DNA of 7,001 bases from JdFR-22 sp046537735 (GTDB taxonomy: Archaea; Halobacteriota; Archaeoglobi; Archaeoglobales; Archaeoglobaceae). Below, one piece after another: positions 1 through 5,213 of the stretch (the stretch's first letter is position 1; every line of letters starts with the position of its first letter). The position numbers and the translations under genes were made by a program. The stretch spans positions 1 to 7,001 of the forward strand of contig JBKHKH010000103.1 in NCBI GenBank assembly GCA_046537735.1, given 5' to 3'. The notes beneath the pieces are model-generated. The model saw nothing but the letters and a program-made list of their open reading frames with translations. It was not told the origin of the DNA and did not search any database.

Positions 1-343
1 TCTCCAGAACATCGTCTTTAATGTTGTCTCTAATATCGATTTTGATATAATTAATTCCTGCGTCCTCAAGGGTATCCAGAACCTCATCGACCAATTCGAT
101 CAGCTTGTAGATATTGGGTCTTAAGTAGGGCAAAAAAGCTCCCTCATAGATCTTGGAAGCTATCTCTCTCCTGAATATATCCCCTTCATTCTCCATTTCC
201 TGCACTTCTGAGATCTTCTGTTTGTCCTCATTTTCCAGTCCATCCCTGAAGAGCTGACATGAAGAGCAGAGAAACTCGATAAAAGCTTCTATATCATCAA
301 CTACTTCTTTTTCAAGCTTTTCCCCAAAAATCTTGAACTTCAT
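1..343 (-). CDS. DUF47/PhoU-like phosphate transport regulator, C-terminal part missing
   Basis: The visible part encodes 114 residues from an ATG at 343-341 and runs off the left edge. It begins MKFKIFGEKLEKE, is helical and acidic, and carries the stretch FRREIASKIYEGAFLPYLRP (residues 57-76) followed by IYKLIELVDEVLDTLEDA, which I recognise as typical of the DUF47 (TIGR00153) family of PhoU-like helical-bundle proteins. Full-length members are about 210-220 residues, so roughly half is missing. Family members are usually encoded beside a Pit-type low-affinity phosphate permease and are thought to modulate it on the cytoplasmic side of the membrane; whether a pit gene follows lies outside the window. 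The start codon overlaps the stop of the two-CBS-domain gene in an ATGA arrangement with no clear SD of its own, so translational coupling is likely. Family assignment is fairly sure; a regulatory link to the CBS protein is inference. Confidence 0.82.
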   Translation of the reverse strand, partial: MKFKIFGEKLEKEVVDDIEAFIEFLCSSCQLFRDGLENEDKQKISEVQEMENEGDIFRREIASKIYEGAFLPYLRPNIYKLIELVDEVLDTLEDAGINYIKIDIRDNIKDDVLE

Positions 344-729
344 AATTTCTTCTTTACCAGGCACATGGCCACAATATCCATTAAGGCAACCACACCAATT
401 ACCTTGTTCTCTTCTTTTACAAAGACTCTAGCGATATTAAATTTTTTCATTAATTCCAGAACGTGTTCAACAGACATGTCTCTCTCCACGTAGATCAACG
501 GTTTAGAGGTTACTTCCTTGACCTTAACATTTCTGGGTTCCCTATCTTCGGATAAGCACTTGAAAACTATATCTCTGATAGTAACTGTTCCATAAGTGTC
601 TCCTTCTCTTTCCGGTTTAACTATCAATGACCTGATCCTTTTATCCACCAATCTCTCAATCGCATCCAAAACAGTCTCTTCAGGCTCGATAATTTCAACC
701 TTCCTGTTCATAACTTCGCTTACTTTCAT
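340..729 (-). CDS. two-CBS-domain protein (Bateman module)
   Basis: A 129-residue stand-alone pair of CBS domains, about residues 2-62 and 68-125. Both have the usual pattern: SEVM/KEVT entry, a buried strand, a helix (VLDAIERLVDKRIRSLIV; VEHVLELMKKFNIARVFV), and the G-hh-x-x-D-I signature (GTVTIRDIV at 47-55, GVVALMDIV at 112-120). Such modules bind adenosine nucleotides (AMP, ADP, ATP) or S-adenosylmethionine between the domains and pass the signal to a partner. No effector domain is fused, so the partner must be separate; the gene coupled by a 4-nt overlap encodes a DUF47 protein, the best candidate. The ATG at 729-727 is supported by GGTGA at 740-736 with a 6-nt spacer and a TATA element further upstream. 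Ligand and partner cannot be read from the sequence. Confidence 0.9.
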   Translation of the reverse strand: MKVSEVMNRKVEIIEPEETVLDAIERLVDKRIRSLIVKPEREGDTYGTVTIRDIVFKCLSEDREPRNVKVKEVTSKPLIYVERDMSVEHVLELMKKFNIARVFVKEENKVIGVVALMDIVAMCLVKKKL

Positions 730-735
730 ACTAAT

Positions 736-740
736 TCACC
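736..740 (-). promoter_or_regulatory. Shine-Dalgarno core GGTGA for the two-CBS gene
   Basis: Reads GGTGA on the minus strand, 6 nt before the ATG at 729. It matches the archaeal 16S 3' end consensus GGAGGTGATC and fixes this start. The same core recurs before the GNAT and four-CBS genes. Confidence 0.65.
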
Positions 741-766
741 GGGTTCATATTTGTAAAGAAAATACT

Positions 767-775
767 ATTATAAAA
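767..775 (-). promoter_or_regulatory. TATA element of the two-CBS/DUF47 operon
   Basis: TTTTATAAT on the minus strand, preceded by a purine run (AAAAAG) suitable as a BRE. A transcript starting about 25 nt downstream (near 745) would have a short leader of about 16 nt that still contains the GGTGA ribosome site. Confidence 0.5.
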
Positions 776-862
776 CTTTTTGTATAACTATAGACTCAAT
801 TTTCCTGTTTCGAGTAAGAACAAAGTGAATGGACACACTAGAAATAGAATCTTTATGCATTC

Positions 863-1039
863 TCAATACAGGCCCTTGTCCATACTTCTTCTGACAGACC
901 TCTTGATATCATCTAAAATATCGGGGGGAATATCCATATTATGCTCTTGTTCAAAATGTTTTGCCATATGGTTGACCAATAGAGATTCTGTGGATCCGCT
1001 TACTTTTTCCCCACATTTTTTACATATTACAGAGTACAT
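863..1039 (-). CDS. 58-residue zinc-finger-like small protein
   Basis: The protein has a C-x2-C pair (C7, C10, in VICKKCGEK) near its start and a histidine-rich helix NHMAKHFEQEH (H24, H28, H33), then a basic/acidic helical tail (IPPDILDDIKRSVRRSMDKG). CxxC plus spaced histidines suggests one metal site, most likely zinc. It resembles small DUF1059-type metal-binding proteins found widely in archaea, but I do not claim membership firmly. The ATG at 1039 is chosen because AGGAGG lies 10 nt upstream (1055-1050); a longer in-frame ORF to 1087 would read through the SD itself. It stands alone, 133 bp before the two-CBS gene, with its own promoter candidate. Function unknown; small archaeal zinc fingers may act in regulation or protein contacts. 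Confidence 0.72.
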   Translation of the reverse strand: MYSVICKKCGEKVSGSTESLLVNHMAKHFEQEHNMDIPPDILDDIKRSVRRSMDKGLY

Positions 1040-1049
1040 GCCATCAGTT

Positions 1050-1055
1050 CCTCCT
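1050..1055 (-). promoter_or_regulatory. Shine-Dalgarno AGGAGG deciding the start of the small zinc-finger gene
   Basis: AGGAGG on the minus strand, 10 nt from the ATG at 1039. Another ATG at 1044-1042 is nearer but in a different frame that gives no plausible protein. The SD rules out upstream in-frame starts. Confidence 0.7.
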
Positions 1056-1084
1056 AAAGATAAAAAGCTTAACCGCTGTGATTG

Positions 1085-1095
1085 CAAAATAAAAC
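1085..1095 (-). promoter_or_regulatory. TATA candidate of the small zinc-finger gene
   Basis: The minus strand reads GGTTTTATTTTG here. A start about 25 nt downstream (about 1065) gives a leader of about 25 nt that keeps the AGGAGG. A second AT-rich element (CTTTTTATC, about 1059-1067) lies closer, but a start 25 nt from it would remove the SD, so it is less likely the main one. Confidence 0.4.
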
Positions 1096-1102
1096 CGTAT
1101 CT

Positions 1103-1116
1103 TTTTTATATTATAA
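1103..1116 (+). promoter_or_regulatory. TATA candidate for the acidic small ORF
   Basis: TTTTTATATTATAA on the plus strand. Its centre is about 25 nt before the ATG pair at 1134/1137, which would give a leaderless transcript. It sits back to back with the minus-strand promoter of the zinc-finger gene. Confidence 0.4.
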
Positions 1117-1133
1117 GCGAAACGGAAAGAGTG

Positions 1134-1241
1134 ATGATGCACAAAGACGGCTGGGAGGACGAAGATCTGGAGGGAGCCTTAATAATAGGGTTGCCCGGCG
1201 AAGAGGAAGACCCGGACGAAGATCTCTCATCCAAAGAATAG
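1134..1241 (+). CDS. very small acidic protein, 35 residues, hypothetical
   Basis: The ORF starts with two ATGs and encodes a peptide with about 16 Asp/Glu and only three Lys/Arg: a WEDEDLEGALIIG core followed by an acidic tail (EEEDPDEDLSSKE). Its codons look like those of neighbouring genes, and a TATA element is correctly placed for leaderless translation, so I think it is likelier real than chance. A 12-bp exact direct repeat (1157-1168 and 1214-1225) lies in the same frame twice and encodes DEDL both times. It is divergent from the zinc-finger gene, sharing the 1040-1133 intergenic region. I do not recognise the family. Alternatives are a chance ORF over a leader or antisense RNA. The larger frame that contains it upstream (from 780) is antisense to the zinc-finger gene and is not taken as coding. 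Confidence 0.45.
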   Translation: MMHKDGWEDEDLEGALIIGLPGEEEDPDEDLSSKE

Positions 1242-1312
1242 AGTCCCCTGAATAGAAAGACGCAGACCGGAAAACACTGGTAATGGCACAAAGGTAGGTT
1301 TGGTCGGTCCGA

Positions 1313-1320
1313 TTTATAAA
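1313..1320. promoter_or_regulatory. palindromic TATA-like element without an assigned gene
   Basis: TTTATAAA, a perfect palindrome, flanked on both sides by CCGA/TCGG words (TCGGTCCGA before, ACCGA after). It could work in either direction. No SD-led or leaderless ORF of convincing quality starts 20-40 nt away on either strand. It may drive a non-coding or long-leader transcript, or be chance. Confidence 0.25.
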
Positions 1321-1350
1321 CCGATTGCTCTCATAACCTTATTTTCCCTT

Positions 1351-1365
1351 ATCATCTTCGATGAT
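1351..1365 (-). terminator. small hairpin downstream of the four-CBS gene
   Basis: A perfect 6-bp inverted repeat, ATCATC/GATGAT, with a 3-nt loop, 44 nt past the stop of the four-CBS gene on its coding strand. There is no U-tract after it, so it is at best a weak terminator or an RNA-end stabiliser. The surrounding 1242-1408 region contains no other gene that I can support. Confidence 0.25.
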
Positions 1366-1408
1366 TTCCCTATCTACATAAACAGCTTAGGAGGTTTGAG
1401 TCTGGATT

Positions 1409-2308
1409 TCACAATCTCACCAACTGCATCAGATCCTTCTCGGTTATGATCCCCTCCAGACTGCCATCGCTCAAGATCAGAGCAGCTCCATGCCCCTGCG
1501 CAACCATCTTCTCCGCCACTTCAGAAGCTGTGGCTGCAGGTGAAATGATCAGGGGCTCTTTATGGACCAGGAACTCTTTGGATAGCATAACCGAAATGGG
1601 CTTCTCCAGGATTTCGTTGACATTGCCGGTAAGGATCATTTTGAAAGCCTCTCCACCAAAATAACGGAGGATATCCCTATCGGTTATTAACCCCACGAAT
1701 ACGCCATCAGTTATGACCGGCAATCTCCTTATTTTTTTGTCTATCATGGTCTTCATGGCGTTCCCGATAGTGGCTGCAGGCTCGATGGTGATCACACTTT
1801 TGGTCATTATAGAGGCCACATCAGTAGTCATACCATCAAAAACATAGGGTTTCTTCAGAACAGGTTTCTTAGCGGTGAGCAATTCCAGCATATCTCTCTC
1901 CGTTATTATGCCCGCTACTCTTTCCTTGTCTAGAACGGGGCAGTAACTTACGTCTTTGCTCAACATCACTTCCAGGGCGTCCATCCACGACTCGGAGATG
2001 TCAACAGTCACAACTTCTTTTTCCATTATCTCTTCTACTTCTTCATTTACGGCAATAATAAGATTTCCTTTATGTTTGAGAACTATTCCGTGCTTCCTGC
2101 CCCCTCCAAAGAAATCTATGAGGTCCATGGCAACTAAAAGTCCCAGAAATCTTTTGCTACCTGCATCAGCTACAGGTATTCTCCTGAACCTGTAGGCCAC
2201 CATAGTCTTTAAAGCACTCATAATGGTGGAAGTTGGAGGCACAGTTACCACTTCAGATGTCGCCACCTCCATTATATTCCCGTACCTGGTATCCCTTCCG
2301 GTCTTCAA
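1409..2308 (-). CDS. four-CBS-domain protein
   Basis: About 299 residues composed of four CBS domains and little else. Numbering from the longer GTG start, they lie near 14-70, 97-148, 167-220 and 240-300. Each shows the strand-helix-strand pattern and end signature, e.g. GLLVAMDLIDFF, GIITERDMLELL, GLITDRDILRYF, GIITEKDLMQLV. Two Bateman pairs would form one disk-like unit able to bind two or more adenine nucleotides; no effector domain is fused, so it probably signals to another protein. A GTG at 2317 would overlap the GNAT stop by 8 nt but lies inside the GGTGA core (2318-2314). The in-frame TTG at 2308 has that core at a 5-nt spacing and is preferred. The gene directly follows the GNAT gene and is almost certainly co-transcribed with it. 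Architecture is certain; ligand and partner are unknown. Confidence 0.9.
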   Translation of the reverse strand: MKTGRDTRYGNIMEVATSEVVTVPPTSTIMSALKTMVAYRFRRIPVADAGSKRFLGLLVAMDLIDFFGGGRKHGIVLKHKGNLIIAVNEEVEEIMEKEVVTVDISESWMDALEVMLSKDVSYCPVLDKERVAGIITERDMLELLTAKKPVLKKPYVFDGMTTDVASIMTKSVITIEPAATIGNAMKTMIDKKIRRLPVITDGVFVGLITDRDILRYFGGEAFKMILTGNVNEILEKPISVMLSKEFLVHKEPLIISPAATASEVAEKMVAQGHGAALILSDGSLEGIITEKDLMQLVRL

Positions 2309-2309
2309 T

Positions 2310-2825
2310 CTATTCACCCAAGCACATGTTCATGTCATACTGGTATCTATCATCAGTAATCGCAAATCCCATCTTCTTGAAAAGATTTAGGGCTCTATTA
2401 TTACACTTCTCAGTGGTTAAAATAATTTTCTTACAATTAACCGTCTTGCAGTAGTCAAGGATAGTAGACACCATCTTCCTTCCTATACCAGCATTTTGAT
2501 AGTTTTTTATAATAAAAATCGTGACTTCTGCAACTTCATTTCCGCATGGGACCACAGATAAATGACCGACTACCTCTCCATTATGTTCCGCAAGTATGGA
2601 GGCCCCCTTCGTACCGATATAATCCAGCCAGGTCTTTAAAGCCCCCTCACTTACAGGTGGTAAACCCAAACATCTGTCATCAGAGTCGAATTTCCCGTAC
2701 ATATCCACCAGTTCATCCCTATCCTGCTGAGAATTATATGACCTTATCAAGATACATCTTCCTTTTTTATCCTCAAAACAGATATTATCCTTAAAATCAC
2801 CCCATTCATACTCAGATTTCATCAT
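2310..2825 (-). CDS. GNAT-family N-acetyltransferase
   Basis: A 171-residue (170 from the second ATG) cytoplasmic protein with one GNAT fold at about residues 25-157. Motif A is clear: a strand (EVAEVTIFIIK), then the acetyl-CoA pyrophosphate loop QNAGIG (110-115, R/Q-x-x-G-x-G). Motif B follows (IILTTEKCNNRALNLFKKMGF, 134-154, with N143 and the usual FKKMGF end). Residues 41-70 (MYGKFDSDDRCLGLPPVSEG and on) resemble a lead-in seen in archaeal GNAT proteins that I recall near stress and CBS genes. The acceptor is unknown: protein lysine, small molecule or antibiotic are all possible. Two ATGs start the frame; GGTGA at 2833-2829 is 3 nt from the first and 6 nt from the second (2822), so the second fits better. 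The four-CBS gene begins at its stop, so nucleotide sensing and acetylation may be linked (inference). Confidence 0.88.
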   Translation of the reverse strand: MMKSEYEWGDFKDNICFEDKKGRCILIRSYNSQQDRDELVDMYGKFDSDDRCLGLPPVSEGALKTWLDYIGTKGASILAEHNGEVVGHLSVVPCGNEVAEVTIFIIKNYQNAGIGRKMVSTILDYCKTVNCKKIILTTEKCNNRALNLFKKMGFAITDDRYQYDMNMCLGE

Positions 2826-2828
2826 TAT

Positions 2829-2833
2829 TCACC
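2829..2833 (-). promoter_or_regulatory. Shine-Dalgarno core GGTGA for the GNAT gene
   Basis: GGTGA on the minus strand, followed by ATA and then ATGATG. The spacing of 6 nt seen for the two-CBS gene recurs only for the second ATG (2822-2820). Confidence 0.6.
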
Positions 2834-2971
2834 ATTAACACCGTGATCAATTCCTGTTACGATTGCGGAATTAATTTCTATACAGATTACGGTATTAACA
2901 ACAAAGTATTTAAGCATATTTGATAACGGTTAATTCTGTTAAAAACTTCTGAAACATTTAGAATACCGCAG
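2834..2971. repeat. cluster of degenerate CGG-centred elements around the GNAT promoter
   Basis: Related 11-15-nt words occur at 2834-2848 (minus strand, GATCACGGTGTTAAT), 2861-2875 (GATTGCGGAATTAAT), 2885-2899 (GATTACGGTATTAAC), 2922-2935 (GATAACGGTTAATT) and, more weakly, 2961-2971 (minus strand, CTGCGGTATTC). Copies at 2861 and 2885 share 13 of the first 14 positions less one, and their starts are 24 bp apart; the 2834 copy is inverted relative to them. They flank the TATA element, as operator sites of a dimeric regulator would. No regulator is identified. Confidence 0.45.
2906..2914 (-). promoter_or_regulatory. TATA element of the GNAT/four-CBS operon
   Basis: CTTAAATAC on the minus strand, a good archaeal TATA match. 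A start about 25 nt downstream (about 2885) gives a leader of about 60 nt containing GGTGA. It lies between two of the CGG-centred repeat copies. Confidence 0.5.
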
Positions 2972-2981
2972 GACGCAGGAC
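2968..2981. repeat. short tandem repeat GCAGGAC x2
   Basis: Two adjacent perfect 7-bp units in the intergenic region between the stress-protein stop and the GNAT promoter. The downstream minus-strand sequence holds a short T run (2984-2990, just before it), a possible U-rich stop signal for the stress-protein transcript. No role assigned. Confidence 0.4.
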
Positions 2982-3024
2982 AGAAAAATTGTATAAGATT
3001 GGATAGGTCAAGAATTTATTCATT

Positions 3025-3453
3025 CTACTTTACCACAAGAACAGGCTTTTTGGAGAGTTTCAATACGTTTTCAGAGCAAGAACCCAGCAACATAACTCTG
3101 GCCGGGTTTCTCCCGTGAGAACCAAGCACTATCACAGAAGCTTTTTCCTCCTCCGCTGTCTCAACGATATTCACATGAGGCTTTCCAACCTTCACCATAG
3201 TCTTGATCTCTATCCCATCTATCTCTTTTTTCATATCCTCAAGCTTACTTTCAGCTTCCTGAAAATGCTTTTGCATATCAATGTCCACCTTTCCGGATTC
3301 TATATCCTCAACATCCCCCAACAGATCCTCAAAATCTATGACATGTAAAAGTACAACTTCTTTAACTCCACAGTCCTTCATCCTCCTCACATACTTAAGA
3401 GCCTTTATGGATGCCTTGGAAAAATCGGTTGGGTACAAAACCTTATCAAACAA
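3025..3453 (-). CDS. UspA-type universal stress protein
   Basis: A 142-residue single-domain USP of normal length. It starts MFDKVLYPTDFSKAS, the usual first strand and ATP-contacting Asp, has LLHVID at the end of strand 2, and carries the ATP-binding signature G-x2-G-x9-G-S at residues 111-125 (GSHGRNPARVMLLGS), then a final strand KPVLVVK. With the signature intact it should belong to the ATP-binding USP class. Residues about 45-80 form a charged helical insert. The start is decided by the ribosome site: GGAGGTG (3466-3460) contains the upstream GTG (3462), whereas the in-frame TTG at 3453 sits 6 nt after it and gives the family's normal N-terminus. The gene has its own promoter and a perfect inverted repeat at the predicted transcript start. 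It is divergent from the winged-helix gene. Role: cytoplasmic stress/energy response, details unknown. Confidence 0.92.
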   Translation of the reverse strand: MFDKVLYPTDFSKASIKALKYVRRMKDCGVKEVVLLHVIDFEDLLGDVEDIESGKVDIDMQKHFQEAESKLEDMKKEIDGIEIKTMVKVGKPHVNIVETAEEEKASVIVLGSHGRNPARVMLLGSCSENVLKLSKKPVLVVK

Positions 3454-3459
3454 TATATC

Positions 3460-3466
3460 CACCTCC
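3460..3466 (-). promoter_or_regulatory. strong Shine-Dalgarno GGAGGTG pointing to a TTG start
   Basis: A full GGAGGTG match on the minus strand. Its last three bases are the in-frame GTG at 3462, which therefore cannot use this SD. TTG at 3453-3451 lies exactly 6 nt after it. Confidence 0.75.
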
Positions 3467-3467
3467 T

Positions 3468-3483
3468 TAATACAAGAGTATTA
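3468..3483. promoter_or_regulatory. perfect inverted repeat TAATAC-N4-GTATTA, operator candidate
   Basis: Two 6-bp arms around a 4-bp centre (AAGA), between the SD and the TATA element of the stress-protein gene and over its predicted transcription start (about 3483). This position fits a repressor operator; in RNA it would be a weak hairpin just upstream of the SD. The divergent winged-helix protein is one possible binder (inference). Confidence 0.5.
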
Positions 3484-3504
3484 GACGAATAGTTGTTTTC
3501 ATCC

Positions 3505-3512
3505 CTTATAAG
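3505..3512 (-). promoter_or_regulatory. TATA element of the stress-protein gene
   Basis: CTTATAAG on the minus strand, preceded by AAAAAAGG, a good BRE-like purine run. A start near 3483 gives a leader of about 30 nt that includes the strong SD. Confidence 0.55.
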
Positions 3513-3632
3513 CCTTTTTTATTACAATTAATCATGCCAAAACTCTCATTGTTTAAAGGTTGGATCAAGTATGGATCGCTGGTAAACATTAAAATCGTTT
3601 CAAGTGTATATTTCAAAAACTACATCGAAAAA

Positions 3633-3640
3633 CTTATATC
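3633..3640 (+). promoter_or_regulatory. TATA element of the winged-helix gene
   Basis: CTTATATC preceded by GAAAAA. Its centre is about 26 nt before the ATG at 3663, so the transcript probably starts at the ATG itself. No SD precedes that ATG. Confidence 0.5.
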
Positions 3641-3662
3641 AAAATTGCTTGCATTAATTATT

Positions 3663-3857
3663 ATGCCAGAACTTGAAGATAAAATTCTAAAAGTAATCAA
3701 AAGCAATAATGTTCCTCTTGTCACTTCAGAGATAGCAGACAAGCTTGATGTAGATCGCAGAATTGTTCTCAGAAGACTCCAAAGGTTGGCTATAGAAGGA
3801 AAAGTTAAGGGGAGAAGGATTGAGGCTGCTAATGGAATATGGATCTGGTGGCTTTGA
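3663..3857 (+). CDS. small winged helix-turn-helix DNA-binding protein
   Basis: A 64-residue protein that is a single wHTH domain: helix 1 (EDKILKVIKSNN), helix 2 and recognition helix (TSEIADKLDVDRRIVLRRLQRLAIEG, about 21-46), then a two-stranded wing (KVKGRRIEAANGIWIWWL) ending in aromatic residues at the C-terminus. This is the MarR/ArsR-like layout common in archaeal minimal regulators; with no ligand domain it would act as a dimer or as an accessory factor. The ORF stays open upstream to an ATG at 3534, but that extension has no SD or family resemblance, and the TATA position fits a leaderless start at 3663. It is divergent from the stress-protein gene and 51 nt ahead of the DHH nuclease gene. 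Targets are unknown; the inverted repeat in the divergent promoter is a candidate site. Confidence 0.75.
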   Translation: MPELEDKILKVIKSNNVPLVTSEIADKLDVDRRIVLRRLQRLAIEGKVKGRRIEAANGIWIWWL

Positions 3858-3871
3858 ATTTTTATTACCGA

Positions 3872-3888
3872 GGGATAAATTTTTTTAT
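3872..3888 (+). promoter_or_regulatory. AT-rich promoter candidate of the DHH/pcc1 operon
   Basis: The stretch GGGATAAATTTTTTTATT has a TATA-like centre 24-36 nt before the ATG at 3909, compatible with a leaderless or very short-leader mRNA. The T run also fits a U-rich terminator for the preceding winged-helix gene. An in-frame TTG at 3888 lies inside it. Confidence 0.4.
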
Positions 3889-3908
3889 TGACCCGGAAAT
3901 CTTTGGAC

Positions 3909-5213
3909 ATGCTTGACGTCCTGCAAGTTGAAGCCGGGAAAGCTGCTGAGCTTATTAATAAACACCAATTCGTAAGGATTTTCGCCCATTACGATGCCGA
4001 TGGCATTTCATCTGCTTCCATCCTGGGAGCTGCTCTATTCCGTAACGATACTCAATTTCAGGTCTCCTTTTTGAACGGGTTGAGAGAACCCGTTGATAGC
4101 GATCCCGATGAGCTGGTTATTTTTCAGGATATGGGGAGTGGTCAACCCGATATAATTTCGCAGGTAGACTCTGATGTGGTCATTGCTGACCACCACTATC
4201 CTTCAGGTAAGGTCAATGCTGAAAAGGGGTTTGTTCACGTCAACCCCCACCTGGCAGGTATAGACGGAACTTACGAGCTCTCAGCAAGTGGAGTTGCTTA
4301 TGTTATCGCCAATCAGCTGGATGATAATGCCGACCTGTCCGGTCTGGCACTGGTGGGGATCTACGGGGACAAACAGAAGATAACTGGGGGTAATGCCGAA
4401 ATAGTGAAAGAGGGGGTGCAGAATGGATATATTACCGAAAAGAATGGTTTAAATCTTCATTCTGGGAAAATAGGTGATGTACTTCCCCTTTCCACTGAGC
4501 CATACCTGGATTTCTATGAGAACACAGAAGAGTTGAAAGAGTTCCTGGAGAGTTTAAACATCGATGAAGACACAGAGCTGGATCAGCTGAACGGTGAGGA
4601 GGTTCAAAAGCTGTCCAACGCCATTGTTTTAAGAGTTCTTGATAAAGGGGGATTTGAGGGTTCTGTAGACGGTTTTGTGGGCAAAAAATTTGTCCTGAAC
4701 AATGAAGTTATAAGCAACCCAGTTACGCTTTCCGAAGTTGTGGATTCATGTGGTAGAGCATCAGAATACGGTACCGGCTTCTCTATATGCCTGAGGGATG
4801 AGAATTATGTTGATAGGGGGATGAAGCTGTGGAGAAAGTTCAAGATCGAGTTACTTGAGGAGTTAAAGAAGAGAAAGAATGAGATCAAAGAAGGAGAGTC
4901 CATTCGATACATTGTAATGGAGGACGCTCCCACAACCTCTGCCATAGCTACCGTGCTTTCTCGATACCTCTTTTCCGATAAACCTCTACTGGTAGCTAAC
5001 CTGAAGAAAAATACTGTCAAGATCTCTTCCAGATCGAATTCAAGGGTTGCAGAGAGAGTCGACCTTGCCGATATCATGCACAAAGTCGCTGAGGAAGTAG
5101 GTGGAAGAGGAGGTGGGCATAGAGTAGCGGCAGGAGCCAACATCGAACCCGAAAAATTGGACGAGTTCATAAAAGAAGTGGACAGGCTCGTCGGCCAGTC
5201 CATTCAGCAGTGA
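3909..5213 (+). CDS. DHH-family phosphoesterase, archaeal RecJ/GAN-like exonuclease
   Basis: 434 residues from the ATG at 3909 (441 from TTG at 3888, judged less likely because it lies in the promoter). DHH domain: HYDADG (27-32), FQDMGSG (D75), IADHHYP (D94-H95-H96) and VNPH (111-114), with a further acidic site at YGDKQ (D154): the Mn/Mg-binding residues of the superfamily are all present. A linker of about 150 residues precedes a DHHA1 domain with the GGRGGGH motif (398-404) and following AAGA, which binds substrate. Archaeal members are single-strand-specific exonucleases on DNA or RNA; the GAN type binds the GINS complex of the replisome. Which substrate this one prefers cannot be read here. 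The stop overlaps the pcc1 start as GTGA. In many euryarchaea I recall this nuclease and pcc1 lying with ribosomal protein genes S15 and S3Ae; those are not adjacent here. Confidence 0.9.
   Translation: MLDVLQVEAGKAAELINKHQFVRIFAHYDADGISSASILGAALFRNDTQFQVSFLNGLREPVDSDPDELVIFQDMGSGQPDIISQVDSDVVIADHHYPSGKVNAEKGFVHVNPHLAGIDGTYELSASGVAYVIANQLDDNADLSGLALVGIYGDKQKITGGNAEIVKEGVQNGYITEKNGLNLHSGKIGDVLPLSTEPYLDFYENTEELKEFLESLNIDEDTELDQLNGEEVQKLSNAIVLRVLDKGGFEGSVDGFVGKKFVLNNEVISNPVTLSEVVDSCGRASEYGTGFSICLRDENYVDRGMKLWRKFKIELLEELKKRKNEIKEGESIRYIVMEDAPTTSAIATVLSRYLFSDKPLLVANLKKNTVKISSRSNSRVAERVDLADIMHKVAEEVGGRGGGHRVAAGANIEPEKLDEFIKEVDRLVGQSIQQ

Noticed and set aside
780..1133. Upstream part of a 153-residue plus-strand open frame ending at 1241
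   Set aside because: It runs antisense through the zinc-finger gene, has no ribosome site or promoter, and its translated sequence looks like a shadow; only the tail from 1134 has coding character.
1131..1250. C/D-box guide RNA, from a GTGATGA word at 1131
   Set aside because: The nearest clear CTGA box is over 110 nt away, too far for an archaeal C/D guide, and no internal D'/C' pair is visible.
1106..1291. Minus-strand 61-residue frame
   Set aside because: It is antisense to the acidic ORF, serine-rich in the manner of shadow frames, and lacks an SD.
1389..1395. AGGAGGT on the plus strand as a ribosome site
   Set aside because: Only a short frame of about 17 codons follows, antisense to the end of the four-CBS gene.
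3534..3662. N-terminal extension of the winged-helix protein
   Set aside because: No SD before 3534, no family resemblance in the extra 43 residues, and the TATA element lies inside it, placing the transcript start at 3663.
4805..5203. Minus-strand frame of 132 residues within the DHH gene
   Set aside because: It lies wholly antisense to the DHHA1 domain, whose motifs are intact on the plus strand.
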